Shown: positions 21,877 to 30,711 of the stretch, one piece after another
Layout: each line of letters starts with the position of its first letter
How positions within the stretch are numbered: the first letter of the stretch is position 1
Assembly (NCBI GenBank): GCA_947652115.1
Contig: OX393561.1
Span: 24,253,378-24,317,377 of the forward strand
Length of the DNA stretch: 64,000 nucleotides
Source: Blastomussa wellsi
Taxonomy: Eukaryota; Cnidaria; Anthozoa; Scleractinia; Plerogyridae
Direction: 5' to 3'
Notes under the pieces: generated by a model
The model's database searches: none
Told to the model about the DNA's origin: nothing
What the model saw: only the letters and a program-made list of their open reading frames with translations
Position numbers and translations under genes: made by a program

Positions 21877-22384
21877 CACTTTCCTTTTTATTGGACAGTA
21901 CTTTCTTAACTAGCATGCTACAACTTTGATGACTAATCAGTAATCAGTAATATCAACAATGTGGAAGAGGGACAGTGCCTCTTTCATGATTCTTGTTTTA
22001 GTCAGCTGGTCAGATGTACTTGTAACCGTTAGCACTACACGTTCGCTAAATCAGGAGAATTCAAGTTCACATTTCATAATTTTAAAATAACTAAGATAAG
22101 ATAAATCAAGTTGTCTAGCTTATTCTTTTCGTCCGCACTTCCATTGACACGTCCTTGGGCTGATAAGGGTAGGCTAATTGAGGTAACCGATAGCGTTTAA
22201 TGAGGTAATGCATCAAATAAGATTGGTATTTAAAGTTCTGAACCATGTAATATAAAATCGTTACCGTTAGGAAGTTACATGTATGTTTATTATGTCTGAG
22301 CACTTTAATTTGTAACTAATGGGCAAGTTAAGTACAGAAAGGTATAAGAAAACATTCTGTTTATTGCCTGCATGAACCCAACTT
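21877..22384. other. no recognisable gene
   Basis: Spacer between the hAT gene and the LINE. I looked for hAT terminal repeats here and saw none that I could pair with sequence near 18.2-18.5 kb. Confidence 0.4.
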
Positions 22385-25098
22385 CAGGTGGGTGAAATCC
22401 ACCCAAATCCTACTTGTAGTATTCTTCTCGCGGTGTTTTATAGACCTCCGAATGTAGATGAATCATTCTTGGCTGATTTTAGATATTTCCTGGATAAATA
22501 CTCAGGCACTGGCTTAACAAACCTAGTAGTTGTAGGAGATTTCAACTTTCCTAACATCAATTGGAACCTTGGATGCCCCACTGGGACTGACCCTGAAACG
22601 ATGGAGTTCTGTAATGTTCTGGATGATTTCTTTCTTCTGCAGAAGAATCTTCATGTGACTCGTGATACTAGTAATTCTGGCTGCCATGGAAATATCCTTG
22701 ATCTTGTGCTCACCAACGATGAGTTTCTTGTCGAAGATGTCTTGGTACATCCAAATGCCTTTGACTCTGATCATCACCCTCTAACATTCAGGTTACATGT
22801 TAAGAAAACAAGGCCAAGAAATGCTCAACGTAAAGTTTATTGTTACAGATCAGGGGATTTTAATGGTTTACGAGAGACACTGAGAACCCTACCCTGGGAC
22901 TTGGTAACAGCAGATACTAGTATTGATACAAGTTTAGATAAATTTCAGGATATGTTATTTCGTGCAATTGACCATCACATACCACAAAGAACCCTGAAAC
23001 GACGTTCTAGGCCTCCTTGGATTCATAACGGAATTATGAAATTAATTAGAAAGAAGAAGAAACTTTGGAAACGTTTGAAGATTAATGGATCTGCTGATTT
23101 ATTTCTGAAATTTAAGGATCTTAGAAGGAAGACCAAGAAGCTTATTAATTCAAGCTATCAACAGTATCTTCAGTCTCTGTCTGGAAAACTCCAGGAAAAT
23201 CCGAAGCATTTCTGGGCATTCTACTCTATCAAATCTAAGACAAAACGAATTCCTGAAACTGTTATTTATGGAGACACCAGGTCTAGAGACTTGAATTCGA
23301 AGGTGGAGTTATTCAATGTGTTTTTTCACTCAGTCTACTCTGAATCCACTACTGGTGTTAAATTGTTGACCACAGATGTTGTTAATCCGAACTTGTTATT
23401 TGAAGTTACAACAACAGCTCCAGAGCTTGAAGGAATTCTAAGTAAGATCAACGTAAACAAGGCACCTGGTGTGGACAACTTACCAGCCCGTATTTTACGT
23501 ACTTGTGCAAAAGAGCTTTCTATTCCTCTAGCCCATTTGTTTAATTTATCCCTGAGAATCGGGAAAATGCCCACTTTATGGAAATCAGCCAATATTACCC
23601 CAATTCATAAGGGAGATAGTAGGGAGCTCGTTACCAACTACAGATCTATCTCTTTATTGCCAATCCCGGCCAAGTGCTTAGAACGTATTGTTCATTCTGC
23701 TATCTACGATCATGTCTCACCATTTTTAACTGAGTGGCAACATGGTTTCATTAAAGGTAGATCCTGTGAGACTCAACTGATTTTAACTCATCATCAATGG
23801 GCTAATGCCCTTGATAAAGGCAGACAAGTTGATGTAGTCTTTCTCGACTTTTCCAAAGCCTTTGATAAAGTGAATCATCCAGTCTTATTACAAAAGTTGT
23901 GCAACTTCGGGATCACTGGCTCATTATTACAATGGTGTGAAAGTTATTTAAGCAATCGCCGACAGAGAGTAGTGCTGGATGGTATATCCTCTTCATGGTC
24001 CGATGTCTCATCTGGAGTTCCTCAGGGGTCTTTATTAGGGCCTTTATTTTTTGTTATATTTATTAGTGACCTTCCCGAAGTAATACTTCCTGGCAGTACT
24101 ATTGCTCTTTATGCTGATGACTGCAAATGTTCTAGAATCATTGACACGGCTGGTGATCTTGAACTGTTTCAACAGGACCTGGATAGTCTGCATCAGTGGA
24201 GTGTTCGGAATTTCATGAACTTCAATGTCAAGAAATGCAAAATTATGAAAATCACTAAGAAGATTCAACCACTCACTTCTAGTTTTTTCCTGGAAAACTC
24301 TGAACTGGAAGAGGTTAAAGAGTTTAAAGACTTGGGGATTATTACAAATCATCACCTATCATGGAACCCACATATAGATTACGTAGTATCCAAGGCTAAC
24401 AGAATGCTTGGTCTGATTAAGAGAACTTGTAAGGGTCTGGATGACCCTAAGACCTTGCATACTCTTTATTGCTCATTGGTCCGTTCAAATTTGGAATATT
24501 GTTCAGTGGTGTGGTCCCCATATACAAAGAGAAATACTGATAAGCTGGAAAGAGTACAGAGGAGAGCGACTAAACTTATCTTAAAAAGTGATGACTCCTA
24601 CGACATTCGTTTGATGAAGTTAAACCTCATGTCGCTGGAGAAGAGAAGATCACTGGCTGACGTGACCTTCTTATATAAAGCACTTAATGGCAATATTGAT
24701 ATTGACATCAGTAAAATTACAGATTTCCACTCAGAAGTTGACCGCTTCTCACTTAGGGCTAAGGACTTTTTAACTTTAAAGAAGAAATATGCCAGAACCA
24801 ATGTCTTGAAGTATAGTTTCTTCCATAGAATTACTGACCAGTGGAATCAACTACTTTAGATATTCGTGTTTCTGATAATGTAAATATTTTTAAATCTAGA
24901 GTTAAGAAATTTTTCAGTGACTTGTAAGTAATTTTTATATTTCTGTATTTTTTGAATCTATTATTTTGTTGTTTATTTATATATATATATAGTTAAGGTG
25001 ATCTGTTTTGATATGGGGTCTAGGACTCCTTTACGGGTCATCCTTTGGTTTTTAATCCATAAATTGTAATAAATAAATAAATAAATAAATAAATAAAA
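22385..25098 (+). mobile_element. CR1/L2-like LINE, 5'-truncated
   Basis: One long reverse-transcriptase ORF, a 3' UTR with TATATATATA and GGACTCCTTTACGGGTCATCC, and an (AATA)n tail at 25,068-25,098. It starts abruptly inside the endonuclease domain, as expected from truncated target-primed reverse transcription. It lies inside the Polinton-like element. Confidence 0.8.
22388..24859 (+). pseudogene. LINE endonuclease-reverse transcriptase
   Basis: The frame gives 823 residues. The N-terminal 130 are the end of an APE-type endonuclease (FYRPPNVDE, GDFNFPNINW, SDHHPLTF); the front half of that domain is missing. The RT follows: NKAPGVDNLPAR, NYRSISLLPIPAKCLERIV, FLDFSKAFDKVNH (motif A), SGVPQGSLLGPLFF (motif B), LYADDCK (motif C with both Asp) and the thumb region. 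The last 25 or so codons continue in another frame after 24,855, pointing to a one-base deletion. All RT catalytic residues are present, but truncation makes it inactive as a transposon. Confidence 0.85.
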
Positions 25099-25899
25099 AG
25101 ATTTCCATCTATCACATTATTTCCGTAAAATAACTAGTTCCGGTGAGTAACATGTGCATCGCCATGGTTATTGTTCATTTTCAAGTCGTACATCTCCCTA
25201 CAATGTTTGTTAGAAGAGATTTCTGTGTATTCTACAGTGCTGCACATTTATTGAACAATTCGTATGTAACTACAACAAGATGTGACATTAAAGCTTTGTT
25301 TTCCACTTAGAATAGACAGTATTCGGCCGCCATTAAAACTCTTCTGAGGCTGGTATTTGCCTTCCCTTTGCTTCCATTTGTTTCGTTAATGATGAAGTCC
25401 ATAACAGATTTCCTACAAGAACTCCAAAAAACTTAAGGCCAAACGAGATACAACTTAAGCAACCTGACTTCTTTATCTATGGTGACAGGTTTAAGCGAAT
25501 CAAACTTTTATAACATGCAAGTTTTCCCATTGGATTGCGTTATCTACGGCGCCTTATAATGGCAAGCGGTTTCACTAGTTGAAAAGAGGAGATCTGGTAA
25601 TGAACATGGTTATTCCGTCTTACTTTCTCGTACAAGCAAACGCTTTTAGCTCCCGTTAGCTACAAAGATAGCGGCTTGAAACTTTTATTTACTTTTCAAG
25701 TTTTTCAAGTCTGTAGAAGTATGTATTCTTTTTTTCGTATTTTCGTACTTATTGTATGAATGTGTCCCACGCCATACCGGACGATATCAAATACCTTCGA
25801 TAAGCGGACCCGAACATTATTTTGATTATACAAACTGGCGACTTAAAATTTGCATCTGGCGACTATATTCTTCCATTTGGTCGCCAAAAGGCGACCTAA
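25099..25899. other. no recognisable gene
   Basis: AT-rich Polinton interior with no clear ORF. GGTCGCCAAAAGGCGACC at 25,880-25,897 is an 18-bp inverted repeat, a possible hairpin. Confidence 0.4.
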
Positions 25900-26269
25900 C
25901 GATTTTTTTAATTTCGAGCCCTGAATACAACATTCACGGACTAACGTACGATCCAATGAAATAGGAAGAAGAGGATACGAGTCTCACCAGTTGGAAGAGA
26001 TATTGATGAATTTGTATCAGAACAACAAATGTAATGAAAGACATGTAATAGCCTACAAAGGAGGACATGTGGAAAAAGATTTGTTGAATAGACTTAACAT
26101 TCAAAGTTTAAACCTTGAAGTGTATAATTGTCCTAAATACGAAATACTAAAATCGAGTGTTGTCGAGCCTTTGCCCGATTGCGGATTTCATTTCAATTGT
26201 TGTAACACTCATTGCAGCATGGTCGAATGTCATGCTTTTTGGTTATGGATGGACACTTACGTAGAATAA
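25900..26269 (+). pseudogene. DEDD-nuclease-like fragment
   Basis: The intact part (25,991-26,269) encodes AYKGGHVEKDLLNRL, LNLEVYNCPKYE, CGFHFNC and HCSMVECHAFWLWM. This order (K-G-G-x2-E-K, N-L-E, C-G-x-H, H-C-x3-E) recalls RNase-H-fold exonuclease-like proteins common in invertebrate mobile elements; the assignment is from memory and tentative. NIHGLTYDPM just upstream (25,930-25,960) probably belongs to the same protein but is in another frame, after an in-frame TAG, so the gene is broken. Confidence 0.4.
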
Positions 26270-26351
26270 AATCAGACTTTTTTTAAAACAACATTGTTTA
26301 TTTACATTTATCTTAACATACATTTCTTCTAACGTTTTAAAAAATCAGATC

Positions 26352-26485
26352 ATGCATCTAACGACAAAAAAATTTACAAAAGTATTAACATCAAGTAGAA
26401 TAAAACCTATCATACATCTAACGACAAAAGTATTAACATCAAGTAGAATAAAACCTATCATGCATCTAACGACAAAAATTTTACA
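26352..26485 (+). repeat. short tandem repeat, ~47-bp unit
   Basis: About 2.7 copies of CATCTAACGACAAAA..AGTATTAACATCAAGTAGAATAAAACCTATCAT. It lies at the 3' end of the minus-strand gene at 26,481. Confidence 0.8.
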
Positions 26486-26771
26486 AAATAAAAGTCTTCA
26501 CAAATTTCACACGAGCGAGTGCCGCATCAAGATTTTCACCTAGAAACACGGTTGAAAAGTTCCAGTCCTCAATGTCATAATATTCTCCATAAATCGAACC
26601 GCAACAAGTGATGAAAACGCGACCACTCCACTTTGCTGTTATTTCACCCCATTTGATTTCCTTAACAATCTTCTCATGAAAAGCGTTGTTAACTTTGTGG
26701 ATAGGCTTTGTACATGTAGGAGGCTCTTGCCCACAGACTACACAGCATGAAGGTAAATTCGGACAAGACAT
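26481..26771 (-). CDS. small cysteine-rich protein
   Basis: Starts at ATG 26,771 (MSCPNLPSCCVVCGQEPPTC) and gives 96 aa. Three C-x2-C-like or CC pairs at the start and CCG later suggest a small zinc-binding fold. The frame is open further upstream and would encode a hydrophobic segment, but a strong 3' splice acceptor (GTATTTCATCAG) lies two bases before this ATG, so I prefer the internal start. It is the third of three minus-strand genes leaving promoter P2. Unknown family. Confidence 0.5.
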   Translation of the reverse strand: MSCPNLPSCCVVCGQEPPTCTKPIHKVNNAFHEKIVKEIKWGEITAKWSGRVFITCCGSIYGEYYDIEDWNFSTVFLGENLDAALARVKFVKTFIL

Positions 26772-26909
26772 GACTGATGAAATACAACAAAAACAAAAAA
26801 TGATAACGCAATAAAATACAGAACGGTCCATAAAATGCATAACAACGGTGAATAAAAAATGGAGATCAAGGATCCATAAAACAGTTAAATTGTACATAAA
26901 ATTGTTCCA

Positions 26910-27188
26910 TTAAATGGTAACACCATAAAATTCAGACATGTTTGTTCGTCCGTACAAAACAAAGTCTGCCTTGCGAATGGCGTCACGCAGTTGCCAGAGG
27001 TGGTTGTGGTATTCTTCGCCACCTCTGGCAACGCGTGCAATTGCTCGAATTGTTCTCATGAGTCTCCGCATGACTTTGATGAGTTTTTTATATCTCTTGG
27101 TCCTAATGTTTTCTTTCTCATCCACAAGCATCCTTTCACAATCCACAAGTCTAACTTTACATTCTCTGAAAACATCCATTGGCTCCAT
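26910..27188 (-). CDS. small basic helical protein, 92 aa
   Basis: Complete frame from ATG (27,188) to TAA. The sequence is helical and basic (RYKKLIKVMRRLMRTIRAIARV) with a C-terminal VLYGRTNMSEF. The RYKKLIKVM ... RAIARV ... LWQLRDAI pattern parallels RYKNMLHLI ... RISRLSW ... LWNELLGW in the gene at 27,251, so the two look like diverged tandem paralogues. An acceptor-like TTTCACCACCAG lies five bases before the start. Unknown function. Confidence 0.55.
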   Translation of the reverse strand: MEPMDVFRECKVRLVDCERMLVDEKENIRTKRYKKLIKVMRRLMRTIRAIARVARGGEEYHNHLWQLRDAIRKADFVLYGRTNMSEFYGVTI

Positions 27189-27250
27189 GATGACTGGTGG
27201 TGAAATAAAACAATAAAATCAAAATGATAACGCAATAAATAAAATGTAAA

Positions 27251-27532
27251 TCAATTGTCCAACTCGTCGAAGGCATTTGCCCATCCCAGTAACTCGTTCC
27301 ATAAATCATCAACTTCGGGATCGTTGACCTCCGCGTCCCACGATAGACGACTTATCCTATCTAACAAGCCTGCTCCGTACAAAATCAAATGTAGCATGTT
27401 CTTATAACGTTCACTTTGACAATTTTCTTTGTTGTCGTCCAACTTTGTCTCCATCAATGAAGTAAAATTATAGTAAGTGTCCCACAAAAGTTGTTTTTCC
27501 ATACTCACTTTTTTTTTCACACACAGCTTCAA
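27251..27532 (-). CDS. small acidic helical protein, 83-93 aa
   Basis: The frame starts at ATG 27,532 or at ATG 27,502 (MEKQLLWDTYY). The second is likelier as a translated start, because the sequence just before it, AAAA|GTGAGTATGG, is a strong splice donor. That suggests the stretch from the TATA box to 27,508 is a leader exon that can splice to the downstream acceptors. The C-terminus is acidic (NDPEVDDLWNELLGWANAFDELDN has many D/E and W). First gene after promoter P2 on the minus side. Confidence 0.55.
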   Translation of the reverse strand: MKLCVKKKVSMEKQLLWDTYYNFTSLMETKLDDNKENCQSERYKNMLHLILYGAGLLDRISRLSWDAEVNDPEVDDLWNELLGWANAFDELDN

Positions 27533-27560
27533 AGGGTAACTGATGGTGTGGAATGGAAAG

Positions 27561-27665
27561 CCTTATATACATTCAAAACAGGTCACGTGATAGCAATTGT
27601 ATGGGGATGGGGGGTATCCCCCCTTTTCATCAGCCAATCAGGAACCAGCTCATGACCTATATAAG
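27561..27665. promoter_or_regulatory. divergent promoter P2
   Basis: Minus TATATAAGG at 27,569-27,561; E-box CACGTG 27,584-27,589; G6-TAT-C6 27,609-27,623; CCAATCAGGAACCAGCTC from 27,634; plus TATATAAG 27,658-27,665. All elements occur in the same order and nearly the same spacing as P1. It serves the small minus-strand genes and the plus-strand zinc-module array. Confidence 0.75.
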
Positions 27666-27709
27666 GAACTCACTTGCAGCGTTTACTTCATTCTCAAGTT
27701 TGACACAAG

Positions 27710-27790
27710 ATGGCAAGCAACGATGAGAGAGAGAAGTTATGGAGGAAGATTGAACACTCCTTGCGAGATCAAGAAGCTAGAAGTAAATGA
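27710..27790 (+). CDS. leader peptide / candidate first exon of the zinc-module array
   Basis: First ATG after the TATA box, 45 bp downstream of it. It encodes MASNDEREKLWRKIEH and closes after 26 codons with TGA. A donor (AGAA|GTAAAT, about 27,780) lies just before that stop. It could be a coding leader shared by splicing to the acceptors in front of each module. Phases do not all agree, so some modules probably use their own ATG. Confidence 0.35.
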   Translation: MASNDEREKLWRKIEHSLRDQEARSK

Positions 27791-27865
27791 AGATAATCAT
27801 TATCTCCATCTGCCTGTGACTTTTGCCTTTCAACACTACATATGCATGAAAACTGTCATGCTAGA

Positions 27866-28178
27866 CAAGAGCAAAACAGAATTTGGAACTTGGGAATTAA
27901 TTCATTTATTCTTGGATCCTTGCGAAAGTTGCGATTTATTCCTCTCTCGTTACGAAGAAAAAACAAATGAAACGGGACAAATTGTAAATCAAGGAACATT
28001 GTATGGTGATGGTAATTCGGATCGAATTCCTTTCGTGAAAACGAATGAAAACAATGAACGTTGGTTTCATCAAAAATGTATAATGCATGATTACCCTGGC
28101 AAACATGGACATTGTTGCCTGTGTTCAATACAATTCAATCTGGCAGCGTGCGATGACTTTTGTCGGTTTGATGATTGA
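27866..28178 (+). CDS. zinc-module protein Z1 (C2HC type)
   Basis: Begins at an acceptor-like GCTAG|ACAAG; the copy at 55.5 kb has TGTCAG at the same place. It contains DPCESCDLFLSR, then WFHQKCIM and HGHCCLCS. The first C-x2-C with W-x-H-x2-C is the array's zinc signature; the extra C-x2-C is unique to Z1. Compared with the second copy, the end is altered: Z1 runs into the middle of Z2 without the usual acceptor, so a deletion has fused the two. Confidence 0.55.
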
Positions 28179-28542
28179 GATAAAACGCCTTCGCAATTTG
28201 AAATATTGGTTCAACTTGAAAGTTGTATTGGATCAATGTTGTCATTGCGGATTCTTCATAGACATGAGACATCGCATGAATGAAGAAGGAAATTTCAAGA
28301 ACAGATTCTTATTTCAAAAAAGTCACATTTGGGACTTTGATCGTTTACCTTCTCGCATGATTGAACAGAGTGGGGAAAAAATGAAGTCGTGGGAACAATA
28401 CATTCGTACCGTGACCGTGGGAGAACGCGTAACATTTTACGACGGAGGATTATGGATACACCCAGATTGCATTATACCCTATCACATTTCTATTCGCAGG
28501 GAATGGGAGTCAACCCATGGGATCGATTACCAGACGAACTGA
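28179..28542 (+). CDS. zinc-module protein Z2, start deleted
   Basis: In frame from before the Z1 stop. It has QCCHCGFFIDMRHRMNEEGN followed by WIHPDC, the shared C-x2-C-x-F-x-D-M-R ... G-N and W-x-H-x2-C pattern. The F-box-like start (W-D-x-L-P) is missing here but present in the second copy at 56,515, which supports a deletion in this copy. The frame ends 40 bp inside Z3. Confidence 0.5.
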
Positions 28543-28889
28543 AACGAATCATACAGCGACAAGCTGATGAAATCATGATCAACCTCATTCACCATTTACC
28601 ATATTGGCCCGCTTTGTTCAATTACTTGGAACCTTGTATTTATTGTCACAGTTTCATATACTATGATTCAATGGAAAAACCTCCGTCATATCTATGGTTA
28701 AAATCGCGTTTACCTTGGCACTATTACACAACGAAGGGAAGATATGTATCTGCATTTTACGTTGACAGAATTGACAACGATGTATCTGCATTTTACGTCA
28801 ACAGAATTGAAAACAAAAACAGAATAAAACCAGAACCAAGATGGATCCATTGCTATTGCATTGGAAATCACTTTCTATGCTCAAACTGA
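28503..28889 (+). CDS. zinc-module protein Z3
   Basis: ATG 28,503 lies three bases after the acceptor TTCGCAG|GGA, giving 128 aa. Order: NPWDRLPDELKRIIQRQADE (F-box-like), EPCIYCHSFIYYD, then a 33-bp internal duplication (VSAFYVDRI and VSAFYVNRI), then WIHCYC. The second ligand pair is conserved. It overlaps Z2 by 40 bp in another frame. Confidence 0.6.
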   Translation: MGVNPWDRLPDELKRIIQRQADEIMINLIHHLPYWPALFNYLEPCIYCHSFIYYDSMEKPPSYLWLKSRLPWHYYTTKGRYVSAFYVDRIDNDVSAFYVNRIENKNRIKPEPRWIHCYCIGNHFLCSN

Positions 28890-28910
28890 TCACATTTCTA
28901 TTCGAGGGAA

Positions 28911-29327
28911 GCGGAAGTCAACCCATGGGATCGATTACCAGACAAACTGAAACGAATCATACAACGAAAAGCCGATCAAATCATGATCAATATCATTCAC
29001 CATTCGCCTTATTGGAATGCTTTGAATTCGATCTTGGACCCTTGTATTCATTGTAACACTTTCATTTTCACTTGTGACACGAAATACTATCCACTATCTA
29101 TATGGCAAAAATGTTTTTTACCTTGCTACTATTTCGCAAATGATGGAGACGTAAATGAGTTTTACATTGACAAATTGAAACAAGTGGACTCACAACGCAC
29201 AAGAGAAGTACTGAAAAATCATTCTGAATCAAAATGGATTCATTTGTATTGCATCGGAAATTACCTTTTATCCTTTCCAGTACAAAAAAGACCAAGATTA
29301 AAAAGAATTTTTTACCGGAAGAGATAA
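28911..29327 (+). CDS. zinc-module protein Z4
   Basis: Close paralogue of Z3: NPWDRLPDKLKRIIQRKADQ, DPCIHCNTFIF, WIHLYC. The acceptor in front reads TTCGAG instead of TTCGCAG, and the ATG seen in Z3 is lost, so expression of this unit is doubtful. It ends with a basic tail (KRPRLKRIFYRKR) that runs past the next acceptor. Confidence 0.5.
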   Translation, partial: AEVNPWDRLPDKLKRIIQRKADQIMINIIHHSPYWNALNSILDPCIHCNTFIFTCDTKYYPLSIWQKCFLPCYYFANDGDVNEFYIDKLKQVDSQRTREVLKNHSESKWIHLYCIGNYLLSFPVQKRPRLKRIFYRKR

Positions 29328-29692
29328 AACTGAAGATTTTGTGGATGGCTGATAAAATGGAACGCAAATTGGAACATAGAAGATTCAGGCAATATTTGAG
29401 AAACTACACGAAACCATGTGCCACGTGCGGTTTGTTGTTGGACATGAATCAACGAATAAACAAAAGGGGAGACATCTACGGTTCACCGCGCAATATCCTT
29501 GATTTCGAACGCATGCCTAACATAAAGAATGAATTCGGTAAAGAAGATTGGCATCACTACGAATGCGTAAAAGATCGTTTTCATCCCATGGTGCAACATT
29601 ACTTAAATCGTTATCAACAATATCATCACAAACAAAAGAAGCAAAACATAAGAAGAAGGAAACTCGTATTCACCATGGCTTTAGCTGATTGA
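29281..29692 (+). CDS. zinc-module protein Z5
   Basis: Starts after a strong acceptor, TATCCTTTCCAG. NFLPEEIKLKILWMADKM is the F-box-like helix; KPCATCGLLLDMNQRINKRG carries C-x2-C; WHHYEC gives the H-x2-C half. A long basic C-terminus (HHKQKKQNIRRRK) is specific to Z5. It overlaps the end of Z4 in another frame. Confidence 0.6.
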
Positions 29693-29714
29693 CTTTTTTT
29701 CGGTCTTTTCACAG

Positions 29715-30068
29715 AGTCATTGGAATTTTCTGCCAGAAGAAATGAAACGAAAAATTCAATGGCTTTCGGACAAATCGCATGTGGAAGACAAACTCAAATA
29801 CAACCATAGATTTTGGTACAAGTTTCACTTACGATTATCTCCTTGTCGACTTTGCGGTCACTTCGTAGACACGAGAGAGAGAATAGAACCGTCAGGCAAC
29901 TTTAAACAAGATAATGTATACCCTGTGATGTGTAGGATAGCTCATCAGACATTAGAGCATCCGTATATAAATCAATGGGAATATTGGCATGGACTAACGG
30001 ATGAGGGTCACCTTTTTTTATCAATAATGAGAAGTCCCTTTGAACACACGTGTTTTGATTGCAGATAA
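29715..30068 (+). CDS. zinc-module protein Z6
   Basis: Acceptor TCTTTTCACAG then SHWNFLPEEMKRKIQWLSDK, SPCRLCGHFVDTRERIEPSG and a C-terminal HTCFDC. Its stop codon TAA is formed within TGCAG|ATAA, so the acceptor of Z7 and the stop of Z6 overlap. The tail departs from the W-x-H-x2-C pattern. Confidence 0.6.
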   Translation, partial: SHWNFLPEEMKRKIQWLSDKSHVEDKLKYNHRFWYKFHLRLSPCRLCGHFVDTRERIEPSGNFKQDNVYPVMCRIAHQTLEHPYINQWEYWHGLTDEGHLFLSIMRSPFEHTCFDCR

Positions 30069-30415
30069 AGAGTCACTGGGACAGTTTACCGGAAGAATTG
30101 AAAAGATACATTCAATGGAAGGCAGATCTAATGCACGTAAAAGACAGACTCGTTCGCAACAATCAGATTTGGAAATCGTTTCATTTTTGGTTTACGGGAC
30201 GATGTATATATTGTGATTGTTACCTAAACATGAAAAACAAAATAGACGCAGAAGGCAATTACAAGTGCGAATCAGAAAAAATATGGAAAAAAGGACAATG
30301 GACATTAGGCAGACAATGGGAAGCAGTGTTTTGTGCAAATGACAATCCTCCCACAACAAATTATTACTTTCAACATTACGATTGTACATTGTTTTCTCAT
30401 TCATCGCACAGATAA
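30065..30415 (+). CDS. zinc-module protein Z7
   Basis: Begins exactly at GATTGCAG|ATA. It encodes IKSHWDSLPEELKRYIQWKA, GRCIYCDCYLNMKNKIDAEG and a final HYDC. The stop TAA is again shared with the next acceptor (CGCACAG|ATAA). About 116 aa. Confidence 0.65.
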   Translation: MKSHWDSLPEELKRYIQWKADLMHVKDRLVRNNQIWKSFHFWFTGRCIYCDCYLNMKNKIDAEGNYKCESEKIWKKGQWTLGRQWEAVFCANDNPPTTNYYFQHYDCTLFSHSSHR

Positions 30416-30711
30416 AGAGTCACTGGGATGCATTACTGGAAGAATTGAAAAGATACATTCAATGGCAGGCAGATCTCATGCACGTAAAAGAGAAAAAGAA
30501 AATGTGGTCAAAAACATTGAACACTTTCAGTTATTGTCGACGTTGCAATTTTTTTCTGGAAATGAGACACAGGCTTTGGAAAAATGGAGACATACGAGGA
30601 AACCCCACATTTATAAACAACAAATGGCGAATACCAACCATGTGTAACGTAAATCCCAGTCAATCAGATTGGCATCACAAATATTGTTGTCTTGACATGA
30701 TTGCAGATTGA
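30412..30711 (+). CDS. zinc-module protein Z8
   Basis: Begins at TCATCGCACAG|ATA and is the nearest relative of Z7 (IKSHWDALLEELKRYIQWQA). SYCRRCNFFLEMRHRLWKNG and WHHKYC supply the ligands. It ends IAD-stop in GATTGCAG|ATTGA, so the acceptor of the polymerase unit overlaps this stop. Confidence 0.65.
   Translation: MKSHWDALLEELKRYIQWQADLMHVKEKKKMWSKTLNTFSYCRRCNFFLEMRHRLWKNGDIRGNPTFINNKWRIPTMCNVNPSQSDWHHKYCCLDMIAD

Noticed and set aside
26772..26897. Signal-peptide-like N-terminus of the minus ORF at 26,897
   Set aside because: A strong splice acceptor lies just before the internal ATG, so the hydrophobic stretch is more likely intron.
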